64,000 bases of DNA from Pseudotabrizicola alkalilacus (GCF_003443995.1 NZ_QWEY01000005.1:124001-188000), one strand, 5' to 3'. Positions 45,406 to 54,952 are shown, numbered from the stretch's first letter. A program made the numbers and translations. Notes: a model not told the origin generated them from the letters alone.

Positions 45406-47739
45406 ATGACGCCAGACACCACCCGCCGCATCGCGCAGACCATCGCGACCGAGATCAACGCGCAAACCCCGCAAGTCACCGCCGCCGTGGCGCTGCTGGA
45501 TGAGGGCGCGACCGTGCCCTTTATCGCGCGCTACCGCAAAGAGGTGACCGGGGGTCTGGACGATTCGCAGCTGCGCCTGCTGGCCGAGCGGTTGGTCTAC
45601 CTGCGCGAGATGGAACAGCGGCGCACGGCGATTTTTGGCTCGATCACCGAGCAGGGCAAGATGACCGATCCGCTGGCGCTGTCGATTGCCAAGGCGGTGA
45701 CCAAGGCCGAGCTCGAAGACATCTACCTGCCCTACAAACCCAAACGCCGCACCAAGGCGATGATCGCCCGCGAAAACGGGTTGCAGCCGCTGGTCGATGC
45801 GATTCTGGCCGACCGCTCTGCCGACCCCGCCACGCTGGCGGCGGGTTATGTCACCGAAGCCATCGCCGACGTGAAAGCCGCCCTTGAAGGGGCGCGCGAC
45901 ATCATCGCCGAAGGTCTGTCCGAAAACGCCTCCCTGCTGGGCCGCCTGCGCGAGCATATGAAAAAGGTCGCCCGCCTGTCGGCCAAGGGGATCGCCGGCA
46001 AAGAGACCGAGGGCGCGAAGTTCTCGGATTACTTCGCCCATAACGAGGCCTGGGCCACCGCGCCCAGCCACCGCGTGCTGGCCATGCTGCGTGGCCGGAA
46101 CGAGGGCTTTCTGACCATCGACCTCGACATCGACCCCGACGCCCCGCGCGGCCAGAGCCCCGCCGAACAGGCCTGCGGTGCCGCGCTGTCGGCCGGCTCC
46201 AAAGGTGCCGCCGATGCCTGGCTGCGCGAAGCGGCCAGCTGGGCGTGGCGGATCAAACTGAAAACCTCGCTCACCCTCGATCTGATGGGCGAGATGCGCG
46301 ACCGGGCCGAGGCCGAGGCGATCAACGTCTTTGCCCGCAACCTCAAGGATCTGCTGCTGGCCGCCCCTGCGGGCGGCAAGGCGACCATGGGCCTTGATCC
46401 GGGCATCCGCACCGGGGTCAAGGTGGCGGTGGTGGATGCCACCGGGAAGGTGGTGGCGACTGATACGGTCTATCCGTTCCAGCCAAAGAACGACCTGCGC
46501 GGCGCACAGGTGGCGATTGCGCAATTGATCGGCAAGCACAAGGTGCAGCTGATCGCCATCGGCAACGGCACCGCCAGCCGCGAGACGGAAAAGATGGTGG
46601 CCGATCTGTTGGCTGTGCTGCCCGGGGCCGAAAAGCCGGTCAAGGTCATCGTGTCCGAAGCCGGGGCTTCGGTCTATTCCGCCTCGGAACTGGCGGCTAA
46701 GGAGTTCCCCGATCTGGATGTCAGCTTGCGCGGCGCGGTCAGCATCGCCCGCCGGTTGCAAGACCCTCTGGCGGAGCTGGTCAAGATCGAACCCAAATCC
46801 ATCGGCGTCGGCCAGTATCAGCACGACGTTGACCAGCACCGTCTGGGCCGCAGCCTTGAAGCGGTGGTTGAAGACGCGGTGAACGCCGTCGGCGTCGACC
46901 TCAACACCGCCTCCGCGCCCTTGCTGGCGCGCGTGTCGGGCGTGGGGGCCGGTCTGGCCGAGGCGATTGTGGCGCACCGTGACGCCAACGGCCCGTTCAC
47001 CACCCGGCGCGAGCTGCTGAAGGTCGCGCGGCTGGGGCCAAAGGCATTCGAGCAGGCCGCAGGCTTTTTGCGCATCGCGGGCGGCAAGGAACCACTCGAT
47101 GCCTCCTCGGTCCACCCCGAAGCCTATGAGGTGGCCCGCCGCATCACTGCCGCTTGCGGCCGTGACATCCGCAGTCTGATGGGCGATGCCACAGCCCTGC
47201 AAAAGCTCGACCCGCGCCAGTTCATTGACTACCGCTTCGGCCTGCCCACGGTCAAGGACATCCTGTCCGAGCTGGAAAAGCCGGGCCGCGACCCGCGCCC
47301 CAGCTTCCGCACCGCGACCTTTACCGAGGGCGTGAACGAGATCCGCGACCTGAAGCCCGGCATGATGCTGGAAGGCACCGTCACCAACGTCGCGGCCTTT
47401 GGCGCCTTTGTCGATGTTGGCGTGCATCAGGATGGTCTGGTCCATGTCAGCCAGCTTGCCGACCGCTTTGTGAAAGACCCGCATGAGGTGGTCAAGGCCG
47501 GCGATGTGGTGCAGGTCCGCGTGGTCGAGGTCGATGCCGCCCGCAAGCGCATCGCGCTGACCATGCGCAAAGACAGTGCCGACGCGCGGGAAAACGCCCG
47601 CGAGCGCGCGGCGGACCGTGCCGACAAACCCGCCCCCCGTGGCAAACCGCTGCCAATGCAGGCGGCCCCGCACGGGGCGGCTCAGGGCAACAGCGCCAAT
47701 CCCTTTGCCGATGCTCTGCGGGGCAAGTTCGGGAAGTAA
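45406..47739 (+). CDS. tex: Tex-family RNA-binding transcriptional accessory protein
   Basis: Tex is a cytosolic nucleic-acid-binding protein related to eukaryotic Spt6. The 777 residues show the family order: an N-terminal helical region, a YqgF/RNase-H-like domain (about 325-450, [20 protein letters not shown]), helix-hairpin-helix motifs (about 500-570, [26 protein letters not shown]), and a C-terminal S1 domain (about 645-715, [33 protein letters not shown]). A Lys/Arg/Asp-rich tail follows. I use the ATG at 45406; one three codons upstream is too close to the ribosome site. An inverted repeat pair follows the stop immediately. Confidence 0.95.
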   Translation: MTPDTTRRIAQTIATEINAQTPQVTAAVALLDEGATVPFIARYRKEVTGGLDDSQLRLLAERLVYLREMEQRRTAIFGSITEQGKMTDPLALSIAKAVTKAELEDIYLPYKPKRRTKAMIARENGLQPLVDAILADRSADPATLAAGYVTEAIADVKAALEGARDIIAEGLSENASLLGRLREHMKKVARLSAKGIAGKETEGAKFSDYFAHNEAWATAPSHRVLAMLRGRNEGFLTIDLDIDPDAPRGQSPAEQACGAALSAGSKGAADAWLREAASWAWRIKLKTSLTLDLMGEMRDRAEAEAINVFARNLKDLLLAAPAGGKATMGLDPGIRTGVKVAVVDATGKVVATDTVYPFQPKNDLRGAQVAIAQLIGKHKVQLIAIGNGTASRETEKMVADLLAVLPGAEKPVKVIVSEAGASVYSASELAAKEFPDLDVSLRGAVSIARRLQDPLAELVKIEPKSIGVGQYQHDVDQHRLGRSLEAVVEDAVNAVGVDLNTASAPLLARVSGVGAGLAEAIVAHRDANGPFTTRRELLKVARLGPKAFEQAAGFLRIAGGKEPLDASSVHPEAYEVARRITAACGRDIRSLMGDATALQKLDPRQFIDYRFGLPTVKDILSELEKPGRDPRPSFRTATFTEGVNEIRDLKPGMMLEGTVTNVAAFGAFVDVGVHQDGLVHVSQLADRFVKDPHEVVKAGDVVQVRVVEVDAARKRIALTMRKDSADARENARERAADRADKPAPRGKPLPMQAAPHGAAQGNSANPFADALRGKFGK

Positions 47740-47742
47740 GAT

Positions 47743-47817
47743 GAGTATTTGGAAAGCAGCAATTCAAAGGCGGTTTGCCGGATTGCTGCTTGCCAAAATA
47801 CTCCCGCCGGAGGCTCC
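47743..47817. repeat. dispersed repeat, inverted pair (copy C), probable terminator
   Basis: A short-type unit (47743-47763) and an extended-type unit (47782-47817, ending in CCGCCGGAGGCTCC) face each other. They form a roughly 20-bp stem with one mismatch and one bulge. The pair begins three bases after the tex stop and lies before the end of the convergent DUF1178 gene. This is the same placement as copy B. Confidence 0.75.
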
Positions 47818-47844
47818 GGCAGGGATGCAGGGCGCGCGGGCGGG

Positions 47845-48288
47845 TCAGTTCGCCTTGCGCTTGGGCAGAAACGGCAGCGGGGCGACCGGCACGCCGTCTT
47901 CGATCAGCTTTTTCGCTTCTTCCGGTTTGGCCTCGCCATAGATCGCGCGTTCGGGGGCGGTGCCGTCATGCATGGCGCGGGCTTCGGTCACGAAATTCAT
48001 GCCGACATATTCCGAATTGGCCTCGACCTGCGCGCGCAGCGCGGCGAGGGCCTGTTCCCGGTCATTCTGCGGCTGCGAGAGCGAGGGGGCAGGGGGCTGG
48101 ACTGGCGGCGTGGCGGCAGAACGGGCAGGGCGCACGGCGGGGGCCATCAGCAGCTTTTCCACCTGGCCCGAGCCGCAGACCGGGCAGGTGACATGGCCCG
48201 CGGCGCGCAGCGTCTCATAGGCTTCGGAAGACTGAAACCAGCTGTCGAAGTCATGGGCTTGCGCACATTTCAGGTTGTAGCGGATCAT
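47845..48288 (-). CDS. DUF1178 family protein
   Basis: This 147-residue protein starts MIRYNLKCAQAHDFDSWFQS and has a CPVCGSGQVEKLLMAP knuckle (about 35-50). With the early cysteine this suggests a zinc-ribbon-like N-terminus. The middle is Pro/Ala-rich, and the C-terminus (about 90-140) has YVGMNFVTEARAMHDGTAPERAIYGEA, the signature of DUF1178. Its function is unknown. No good ribosome site precedes the ATG at 48288. It lies 61 bp after the Nudix gene on the same strand, so the two are probably one transcript. Confidence 0.85.
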   Translation of the reverse strand: MIRYNLKCAQAHDFDSWFQSSEAYETLRAAGHVTCPVCGSGQVEKLLMAPAVRPARSAATPPVQPPAPSLSQPQNDREQALAALRAQVEANSEYVGMNFVTEARAMHDGTAPERAIYGEAKPEEAKKLIEDGVPVAPLPFLPKRKAN

Positions 48289-48349
48289 CTGGGCACCAAT
48301 GCAGCGGGGCGGTTTGCCTGTGTCACAGCTAACAATCCCCGGCCCGAAT

Positions 48350-48850
48350 TCAAGCGGGCTTTTTGCGCACCGGAACCCGCACCAGCATTTGCCCCTTGAG
48401 TGACAGTTGCGACAGCAGGCCGCGCAGGTCCGGTTCGGCCACTTTGCGCGCCGCTTTTTGCGCATCAAACCATTTACGCCGCCGCTGATTGCGCTCGGGG
48501 AACTTGTCGGCCAATTGGGTCACGCGCAGGGCAAAAACGCTGACAATGCAGGGAATCGGGTCTTTTTGCCCGCGCAGCTTGTCATAGCCGTAAAATCCGA
48601 GCGGGTCCGTTGTCTCCAGGCTGCCCAGAACCCCCGCCTCTTCCCAGGCTTCGGTCATTGCGGTGTCGGCAGGGGTTTTGCCCGCCATCGGCCAGCCCTT
48701 TGGCACGATCCAGCGCCCGGTATCCCGGCTGGTGATCAGCAAGACCTGCACCCGGCCACGATGCATCCGCCAGCACAAGGCGGCGTGCTGGCTGGCGCAC
48801 CCTTCCTCTGGCGGGGACAGGGCGAACTGGTCTGCTGTTGCTGGTTTCAT
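48350..48850 (-). CDS. Nudix hydrolase
   Basis: A 166-residue Nudix pyrophosphohydrolase. The Nudix box is recognisable as GKTPADTAMTEAWEEAGV (about 57-74), but the usual Arg before Glu in REUXEE is Thr. The surrounding RWIVPKGWP and the C-terminal WFDAQKA resemble the diphosphoinositol-polyphosphate/diadenosine-polyphosphate group. The substrate is unknown. It is followed by the DUF1178 gene and is divergent from the glutathione-peroxidase-like gene across 224 bp. Confidence 0.9.
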   Translation of the reverse strand: MKPATADQFALSPPEEGCASQHAALCWRMHRGRVQVLLITSRDTGRWIVPKGWPMAGKTPADTAMTEAWEEAGVLGSLETTDPLGFYGYDKLRGQKDPIPCIVSVFALRVTQLADKFPERNQRRRKWFDAQKAARKVAEPDLRGLLSQLSLKGQMLVRVPVRKKPA

Positions 48851-48941
48851 GCCGTCTGTGTCGTTTCTGCGTATGGCCTGTCAGAGGGTGGAATAGCCGC
48901 GCCTGGTTGATCCGGGTCGGAGTTTGATTTTCCAATATGGG

Positions 48942-48959
48942 TGACTTTCCTGAAAGTTA
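48942..48959. promoter_or_regulatory. palindromic site, possible operator
   Basis: TGACTTTC and GAAAGTTA face each other across CT, giving an 18-bp palindrome with one mismatch. It lies in the divergent region between the Nudix gene and the glutathione-peroxidase-like gene, about 90 bp upstream of the former and 115 bp upstream of the latter. A dimeric regulator could bind it; no other copy was noticed in the window. Confidence 0.3.
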
Positions 48960-49074
48960 ACACCCCCAAGCGACAAAACCATTGGTCAGACCGACATATC
49001 TGTGGTTCCGTTTTGATCTTTCCCCGGTCCGGCCTATCTGCGCAGGATAAGAGTCAGGCGGAAGGGGTATGCGC

Positions 49075-49638
49075 ATGCGTCGTCGGACATTTCTGCACAA
49101 GGCAGCTCAGAACGGCGTGGTCCTCGGTCTGGCTGCAACCGGGCTGCTGGCAGCGTCGGGGGCGGCGAAAGCTGCGGCGGGCGGCTTCTCCTTTGCCTCG
49201 ATTGACGGCGGGTGGATTGATCTGGACGACTGGCGTGGCCATCCGGTTCTGGTGGTGAACACCGCGTCGCTGTGCGGGTTTGCCGGGCAGTTCGATGATC
49301 TGCAGGCGCTGCACGACCGCTATGGCGCGCGCGGGCTTCTGGTGCTGGCGGTGCCGTCGGATGATTTCAATCAGGAACTGGCCGATGCGCAGGCCGTCAA
49401 GGAATATTGCGCGATCCGCTTTGATCTGACTCTCGCGATGACCGATATCACCCATGTCCGGGGCGGGCAGGCGCATCCGTTTTACCGCTGGCTGGCCACC
49501 GAACATGGGTTTGCGCCTGGCTGGAACTTCAACAAGGTGCTGCTTGGCCCCGGCGGTGAGGTGCTGGGCACTTGGGGGGCATCGGTCAACCCGATCTCCA
49601 CTGCCATCACCGGGCGGATCGAGCCGTTGTTGCGCTAA
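49075..49638 (+). CDS. exported glutathione-peroxidase-like protein
   Basis: The 187-residue product starts MRRRTFLHKAAQNG and a hydrophobic stretch ending in AKA (about 33), a Tat-like signal. The mature part is a thioredoxin-fold glutathione peroxidase homologue with peroxidatic C67 in NTASLCGF and the family Trp/Asn in WNFNKVLL. The usual PCNQF block reads PSDDF, so the catalytic Gln is Asp97. It is probably a periplasmic thiol peroxidase of altered specificity. The ATG at 49075 is spaced seven bases from GAAGGGG; the ATG at 49069 is too close. HDAC-like gene follows two bases later. Confidence 0.85.
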   Translation: MRRRTFLHKAAQNGVVLGLAATGLLAASGAAKAAAGGFSFASIDGGWIDLDDWRGHPVLVVNTASLCGFAGQFDDLQALHDRYGARGLLVLAVPSDDFNQELADAQAVKEYCAIRFDLTLAMTDITHVRGGQAHPFYRWLATEHGFAPGWNFNKVLLGPGGEVLGTWGASVNPISTAITGRIEPLLR

Positions 49639-49640
49639 GC

Positions 49641-50750
49641 ATGCCGCTGTTCATCGGGTCTGAGGTCTATCGCGGCTCGTCCTATGGTCCGGCGCATCCG
49701 TTGCGGGTGCCGCGCGTCTCGACCGTGATGGATCTGTGCCGCGCGCTCGGCTGGCTGCCCGCCGCGCAGTACCGCGCCAGTCCGCGAGCCAAGCCTGCTG
49801 CACTGGCCCGGTGGCACACGCCGGAGTATGTGGCCGCCTTGCAGCAGGCCGAGGCCGAGGGCGCGGTCACTGACGCCATCCGCGCCCGGCATCATCTGGG
49901 CACGCTGTCGAACCCGGTGTTCGCGCAGGTCTTTTCGCGCCCCGCCACCGGGGCCGGGGGCGTCATGCTGGCAGCGGAGTTGCTGGCCACGGGCACCAGC
50001 GCCGTGCATGTGCCGGGCGGCGGCACCCATCACGGTCTGCCCGACCGCGCCAATGGCTTTTGCTACCTCAACGATCCGGTGCTGGCGGTGCTGGCGCTGC
50101 GCCGGGCAGGCATGGCCCGCGTGGCCTATGTCGACATCGACGCCCATCACTGCGACGGGGTGCAGCACGGGTTTGCCGGCGATCCGCAGACCCTGCTGAT
50201 CTCCACCCATGAAGAGGGGCGCTGGCCGTTCAGCGGCGCGCTGGAGGATGACGGCGGCGGCAATTGCGTCAACCTGCCGCTGCCGCGCGGGCTCAATGAT
50301 ACCGACATGCGCGCGGTGCTGGACGCGGTGATCCTGCCGCAGGTGCAGGCGCATCGCCCCGATGTGATCGTGCTGCAGGCCGGGGCGGATTCGCTGGGCG
50401 AAGACCCGCTGTCGCGGCTGTCGCTGTCGAACCGCGCCTATATCGGGGTGCTGCGGGCACTGCTTCCGCTGGCCCCGCGCCTGTTGTTGCTGGGCGGTGG
50501 CGGCTACAATCCGTGGAGCGTGGGGCGCTGCTGGACAGCCCTTTGGGCCACGCTGGCGGGCCATGACATTCCCGACCAGCTGCCGGATGAGGCGCAGGCC
50601 ATCCTGCGCGCGCTCAGCTGGGGTGGGGGCGGGCGGCCGCCGCCTGCACCGCATCTGCTGACCACGCTGCTGGACCCCGCGCGTGAGGGGCCGGTCAGCC
50701 CCGACCTGCGGCCAAGGATCGCCCATCTGGCACAGCGGTTGCGGGCATAG
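49641..50750 (+). CDS. histone deacetylase-like amidohydrolase (AcuC/ApaH class)
   Basis: This zinc amidohydrolase of the arginase/deacetylase fold removes acetyl groups from acetyl-lysine or acetylpolyamines; the bacterial substrate is unknown here. The 369-residue protein keeps the charge-relay histidines H130/H131 (GGTHHGL), the zinc-binding D165-x-D167-x-H169-H170 in VDIDAHHCDG, and the second zinc Asp in QAGADSL. Gly-rich LLLLGGGGYN lines the active site. It starts two bases after the glutathione-peroxidase-like stop, so the two form an operon. neuB starts 61 bp further on. Confidence 0.9.
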   Translation: MPLFIGSEVYRGSSYGPAHPLRVPRVSTVMDLCRALGWLPAAQYRASPRAKPAALARWHTPEYVAALQQAEAEGAVTDAIRARHHLGTLSNPVFAQVFSRPATGAGGVMLAAELLATGTSAVHVPGGGTHHGLPDRANGFCYLNDPVLAVLALRRAGMARVAYVDIDAHHCDGVQHGFAGDPQTLLISTHEEGRWPFSGALEDDGGGNCVNLPLPRGLNDTDMRAVLDAVILPQVQAHRPDVIVLQAGADSLGEDPLSRLSLSNRAYIGVLRALLPLAPRLLLLGGGGYNPWSVGRCWTALWATLAGHDIPDQLPDEAQAILRALSWGGGGRPPPAPHLLTTLLDPAREGPVSPDLRPRIAHLAQRLRA

Positions 50751-50811
50751 GGCTTTCCTTGCGGGCGTGTGGGCGGTAGATCAGGGCAAACAGCTTGCAA
50801 GGATCCCGCCC

Positions 50812-51840
50812 ATGAAAATCGGCACCCGTGAGATCGGCCCCAACCATCCGCCTTTGGTGATCGCCGAAATCGGCATCAACCATGGCGGCAGTCTGGAGGT
50901 GGCCAAAGAGATGGTCCGTCTGGCCGCCGGTGCGGGCTGCGAGATGATCAAGCATCAGACTCATATCCTTGAAGACGAGATGACCGATGAGGCCAAGTCG
51001 ATCTTTCCGCCCAATGCCGATGTCTCGATCTGGCATGTGATGGAGCGTTGCGCGCTGTCGCTGGCGGATGAGACCGAGCTGAAGCGCTATACTGAGTCGC
51101 TGGGGATGATCTGGATCTCGACTCCGTTTTCGCGCGCGGCGGCGGATTTTCTCGAAACCCTCGACGTGCCCGCCTACAAGATCGGGAGCGGAGAGGCCGA
51201 CAACCTGCCGCTGATCCGCCACATCGCCCGCAAGGGCAAGCCGGTGATCCTGTCCACCGGCATGCAGACGATTGAAACCCTGCGCGCCAGCGTCGCCATT
51301 CTGGATGCGGCGGGGGTGGACTATGCGCTGCTGGAATGCACCAACCTGTACCCGTCGCCGGCTGAAATCGTCAGCTTGCGCGGCGTGACCGACCTGAAAG
51401 CCGCGTTTCCCAACGCGGTGGTGGGCTTTTCCGACCATTCCATCGGGCCGGAAATGGCGCTGGCATCGGTGGCGCTGGGGGCCTGCATTCTGGAACGGCA
51501 CTACACCGACACCCGCTATCGCAAGGGCCCCGACATCATCAACTCGATGGACCCGGCGGAACTGCGGCTGCTGGTCGACCGCTCACGCGAGATCTGGATC
51601 GCTGCCAACAACCCCAAACAACGCTCCGCCCCCGAAGAAGACGTCTACCGCTTCGCCCGCGCGAGCGTGGTCGCCGACCGCGACCTGCCTGCGGGCCATC
51701 TGATCACCGAATCCGACATCTGGGCCCGCCGCCCCGGATCGGGCGAGATTGCGGGCTATGACTTCGACAAGGTGGTCGGCAAACGCCTTACCCGCGCCGT
51801 GACCCGCAACACCCAGCTGAAATGGGGTGATCTGGCGTGA
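50812..51840 (+). CDS. neuB: N-acetylneuraminate-type synthase NeuB
   Basis: NeuB condenses phosphoenolpyruvate with N-acetylmannosamine, or a related 6-deoxy sugar in Leg/Pse homologues, to form a nine-carbon acid. The 342 residues have the TIM-barrel part (about 1-280) with VIAEIGINHGG, KHQTHILEDEM, YKIGSGEADNLPLI, ECTNLYPSP and GFSDHSIGPEMAL. A C-terminal SAF domain (about 285-340, RASVVADRDLPAGHLITESDI) follows. AAGGAT precedes the ATG. It overlaps the next gene by four bases (GTGA) and opens the surface-glycan operon. Confidence 0.93.
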   Translation: MKIGTREIGPNHPPLVIAEIGINHGGSLEVAKEMVRLAAGAGCEMIKHQTHILEDEMTDEAKSIFPPNADVSIWHVMERCALSLADETELKRYTESLGMIWISTPFSRAAADFLETLDVPAYKIGSGEADNLPLIRHIARKGKPVILSTGMQTIETLRASVAILDAAGVDYALLECTNLYPSPAEIVSLRGVTDLKAAFPNAVVGFSDHSIGPEMALASVALGACILERHYTDTRYRKGPDIINSMDPAELRLLVDRSREIWIAANNPKQRSAPEEDVYRFARASVVADRDLPAGHLITESDIWARRPGSGEIAGYDFDKVVGKRLTRAVTRNTQLKWGDLA

Positions 51841-52628
51841 TCCTGACCCGCGCCGATCTTGGCATCTGGCTGATCAACCTGCCGCGCTCGACCGACCGCC
51901 TGGCGCGGATGCAGGCGCAGTTGCAGGCGCTGGGGCTGGATTACACGCTGTTTGAGGCGGTGGATGGGCGGGCCGGATGGGACCGGCTGGCCGCCACCGT
52001 CGATCTGCCCGCCTTTCGCAGCAATGTCGGGCGTGAGGTTCTGCCGGGTGAAATCGGTTGTTATCATTCCCATCTGGGGGTCTGGCAGGCGCTGATTGAC
52101 TCGCCACACAAGGTGGCTCTGGTGCTGGAAGATGACGTGGTGTTTCACGACGATTTCCTGACAGCACTGGATGTGGCGCTGGCCCATGCCGGCCGCTGGG
52201 ATATGCTCAAGCTCAACAAGATCCGGGCGAAGTTTCCGGTCGGGCAGGGGCAGGCGGGGGACTATCAGCTCAACGCGTTTGTCGGCAGCTTTACCGGCAT
52301 GGGGGCCTATCTGGTCACCCGCGATTGTGCCAAACGGCTCATGCCGGACATGCTGCCGATCCGCCGCCCGATTGACCACCAGCTGGACCGGATCGACCTG
52401 ACCGGCTTTCGCCACTTCGCGCTGCAGCCGTTTCCCAGCCATGTCGATGATGGCAACACCAGCACCATCACCGGCCACGGCTTTGCCGAGGTCAGAAAAC
52501 TCCCATGGTATCGCAGGCTTGGCGTCTACCGGAACCGGCTTGGCGCGCTGATCGGCAAAGGCGGCCATCTGCTGCTGGGCCGCATCACAAAACGGCTGCC
52601 ATCAGGCGGCAGGCAATCAGACAGGTAA
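51837..52628 (+). CDS. glycosyltransferase family 25
   Basis: A 263-residue cytosolic glycosyltransferase of the LPS-modification type (GT25). It has the family start IWLINLPRSTDRLARM, FEAVDGR, the block GEIGCYHSHLGVWQALID, and the metal-binding LVLEDDVVFHDDF (about 97-109). The C-terminal SFTGMGAYLVTRDCAKRL and the PIDHQLDR motif are also typical. Members add galactose or glucose to LPS cores; specificity here is unknown. It starts at a GTG overlapping the neuB stop, so the two are co-translated. Confidence 0.88.
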   Translation: MILTRADLGIWLINLPRSTDRLARMQAQLQALGLDYTLFEAVDGRAGWDRLAATVDLPAFRSNVGREVLPGEIGCYHSHLGVWQALIDSPHKVALVLEDDVVFHDDFLTALDVALAHAGRWDMLKLNKIRAKFPVGQGQAGDYQLNAFVGSFTGMGAYLVTRDCAKRLMPDMLPIRRPIDHQLDRIDLTGFRHFALQPFPSHVDDGNTSTITGHGFAEVRKLPWYRRLGVYRNRLGALIGKGGHLLLGRITKRLPSGGRQSDR

Positions 52629-52664
52629 AGACGTGCACAGCTTTCAAATTGTTCCGAGGGCCGC

Positions 52665-53828
52665 ATGATCCCCGCATGGAAAGTCCGCCGCGAGATGCTG
52701 CGCTTCTGGCGTCAGATCACCGGCTTGCCCGGCCAGATCGCCGCTGTCCCCTCAAAGCTGATGCAGCGGCGGCAGCGGGCAACCTATGACCGTGACTTTG
52801 ACCAGTTGGTGCAGATCACCACGGGCGATCTGGCGATGGGCAGCAAAGTTGCCATCTTTCTGCTGTATCAGCCAAAATCCGTGCCCAGATCGGTGTTCCT
52901 CACCCTCGATTACCTGATCAGCCACGGTTACGCCCCGCTGATCGTGGTGAATGGTGGTGCTGCGGCGCAGGATGTGCCCGCTTTGCGCCGCTCTGCCTGG
53001 CTGCTCGTGCAACGCCCCAATTTCGGCTACGATTTTGGCGGCTATCGCGACGGGCTAAAGGTTCTGCGCGCGCGTGGCACTGATCCCGACCGTCTGATCG
53101 TCATGAATGACAGCGTCTGGCTGCCCATCAACGGCGATCCGATCCGCCAGCTGGAACAGCATCTGGACACTAACGATCTCGATGCTGCCGGGCTCAATCA
53201 GGATGAAAAGGTCCGCTATCAACCGGATGGAAGCGTCCGGTTTGAACTGCGCCAGATTGAATCCTATTTCTACCTGTTTTCTGCAGGGTTCTGGAAATCA
53301 GATGTTTTCAAACAATTCTGGGACCAGTACCGCATGTCCAGTGACAAGAAATACACCATCAAACATGGCGAAATCGGCTTTTCGAAATACATGATGGATC
53401 GTGGCCGCCGCTTTTCCGGCCTCATGCGCCGCTCGGTCTTTCTTGACCGGATCGAAAGCTGCGCGCCCGATTTTCTGCACAAGACCCTGACCTACGCCGC
53501 CTATGCCGATGCCAAATATGCACGCGAACGCGATGAGCTGCTTGCCAGCTATGACGGCAGCGATGCGTGGCGTGATGCCGCCCTGAGCCACATTCGCGCC
53601 AATGCCCTGCGCCGCCCGTTCAACACCAGCTTTTGTTTCGCGGCCGATCAGCTGTTTGGCACCACCTATCTGAAAAAGAACTCGCAGACCTATTTTCACG
53701 ACATGCGGGCGCAATACCTGCGCGCGGTCGAAGATGGGGGCGTTACACCGCCTGCCCCTGATATTCTTCTGGAAATCAAGGCGCTGGTGGCCAATCATGA
53801 CCCGAAAACGGCAGAGCGCACCCTATGA
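52665..53828 (+). CDS. rhamnan synthesis F (RgpF)-like protein
   Basis: This 387-residue protein matches the RgpF family, implicated in rhamnose-polymer and other cell-surface glycan assembly. Blocks seen are KVAIFLLYQPKSVPRSVFLTLDYL, RPNFGYDFGGYRDGL, LIVMNDSVWLPI and FWKSDVFKQFWDQY. The fold is glycosyltransferase-like, but the activity is not certain. A basic N-terminus (1-40) could contact the membrane. GAGGG precedes the ATG. Its stop overlaps neuC (ATGA), tying it to the nonulosonate pathway. Confidence 0.82.
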   Translation: MIPAWKVRREMLRFWRQITGLPGQIAAVPSKLMQRRQRATYDRDFDQLVQITTGDLAMGSKVAIFLLYQPKSVPRSVFLTLDYLISHGYAPLIVVNGGAAAQDVPALRRSAWLLVQRPNFGYDFGGYRDGLKVLRARGTDPDRLIVMNDSVWLPINGDPIRQLEQHLDTNDLDAAGLNQDEKVRYQPDGSVRFELRQIESYFYLFSAGFWKSDVFKQFWDQYRMSSDKKYTIKHGEIGFSKYMMDRGRRFSGLMRRSVFLDRIESCAPDFLHKTLTYAAYADAKYARERDELLASYDGSDAWRDAALSHIRANALRRPFNTSFCFAADQLFGTTYLKKNSQTYFHDMRAQYLRAVEDGGVTPPAPDILLEIKALVANHDPKTAERTL

Positions 53829-54952
53829 CCCGCCATATCCTCTTTCTCACCGGCACCCGCGCCGATTTCGGCAAGCTGGAACCGCTCGCCGCTGCCGCGC
53901 GCGATGCCGGGCACCGGGTGACGTTTTTCGTCACCGGCATGCATATGATGGAACGCTATGGCCTGACCAAGCTGGAGGTGCAGCGGATGCCCGGCGTGCG
54001 GGTGCATGAGTTCCTCAACCAGCGCCCCGGCGACGGGCAGGATATCGTGCTGGCCAAGACCGTCATCGGCTTTTCCGACTATATCACCGAACACCAGCCC
54101 GATCTGATCGTCATACACGGCGACCGGATCGAGGCGCTGGCGGGCGCTCTGGTCGCCGCCACCAATTACATCGCCTCGGCCCATATCGAGGGCGGCGAGG
54201 TTTCGGGCACGATTGACGAGGTGTTCCGCCACTGCAACACCAAGCTGGCCACGCATCACTTTGTCTCCTCCGACACCGCCAAGCGCCGGGTGATGGCGCT
54301 GGGCGAGCCGGAGGAGGCGATCCATGTCATCGGCTCGCCCGAGCTCGATTTCCACGCCGCGCCGTCAGGCGTGACGCTGGAGGAGGTGCGGGCGCGCTAT
54401 GACATCCCGTTTGACGACTACGGCATCGCGGTGTTCCACCCGGTCACCAGCGAACAGGCGACCATGGCCGCGCAGGCGCAGGCGCTGTTCGGCGCGCTGG
54501 AGGCGTCGGGGCGCAATTTCGTGGTGATCGCGCCGAACAATGATCCGGGGTCGGAGTCGATTTTTGCCGTGCTGCGCGGCCTGCCAAAAGACCGCTTCCG
54601 CCTGATTCCCTCGATGCGCTTTGCGCATTTCTCGGAACTGATGAAACACGCGGCCTGCATGGTCGGCAATTCCAGCGCCGGGGTGCGCGAAGCGCCTTTC
54701 CTTGGTATCCCGTCCCTCGATGTCGGCACCCGCCAGACCAACCGGGCGATGGCGGCCTCGGTCGCCTTTGCCGCTGCGGGCGACGCTGCGGCGGTGGCGC
54801 AGTTCCTGACCGATCGCTGGGGCCAGCGCCACGCCCCCGACACCGGCTTTGGGACTGGCAGGGCGGCAGACCGCTTTGCCCAAACCCTTGCCCGCCCCGA
54901 ATTCTGGGCGCAAGGGCTGCAAAAAGCCTTTCGTGATCAAGACAATGGCTGA
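53825..54952 (+). CDS. neuC: UDP-N-acetylglucosamine 2-epimerase (hydrolysing) NeuC
   Basis: NeuC releases N-acetylmannosamine from UDP-GlcNAc; LegG homologues act on bacillosamine derivatives. The 375-residue protein has the GT-B-like epimerase fold with LTGTRADFGKLEPL, DLIVIHGDRIEAL, AHIEGGEVSGTIDE and VGNSSAGVREAPFLGIPSLDVGTRQTNR. The GGEVSGTIDE and NSSAG motifs identify the hydrolysing group. It overlaps the RgpF-like gene upstream by four bases and the first GT30 gene downstream by eight. With neuB and neuA it completes a path to a CMP-nonulosonic acid. Confidence 0.93.
   Translation: MTRHILFLTGTRADFGKLEPLAAAARDAGHRVTFFVTGMHMMERYGLTKLEVQRMPGVRVHEFLNQRPGDGQDIVLAKTVIGFSDYITEHQPDLIVIHGDRIEALAGALVAATNYIASAHIEGGEVSGTIDEVFRHCNTKLATHHFVSSDTAKRRVMALGEPEEAIHVIGSPELDFHAAPSGVTLEEVRARYDIPFDDYGIAVFHPVTSEQATMAAQAQALFGALEASGRNFVVIAPNNDPGSESIFAVLRGLPKDRFRLIPSMRFAHFSELMKHAACMVGNSSAGVREAPFLGIPSLDVGTRQTNRAMAASVAFAAAGDAAAVAQFLTDRWGQRHAPDTGFGTGRAADRFAQTLARPEFWAQGLQKAFRDQDNG

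Noticed and set aside
45205-47673. 822-codon open frame antisense to tex
   Set aside because: Covers tex and tRNA-His on the other strand, has no ribosome site or family similarity, and shows the composition of a shadow frame.
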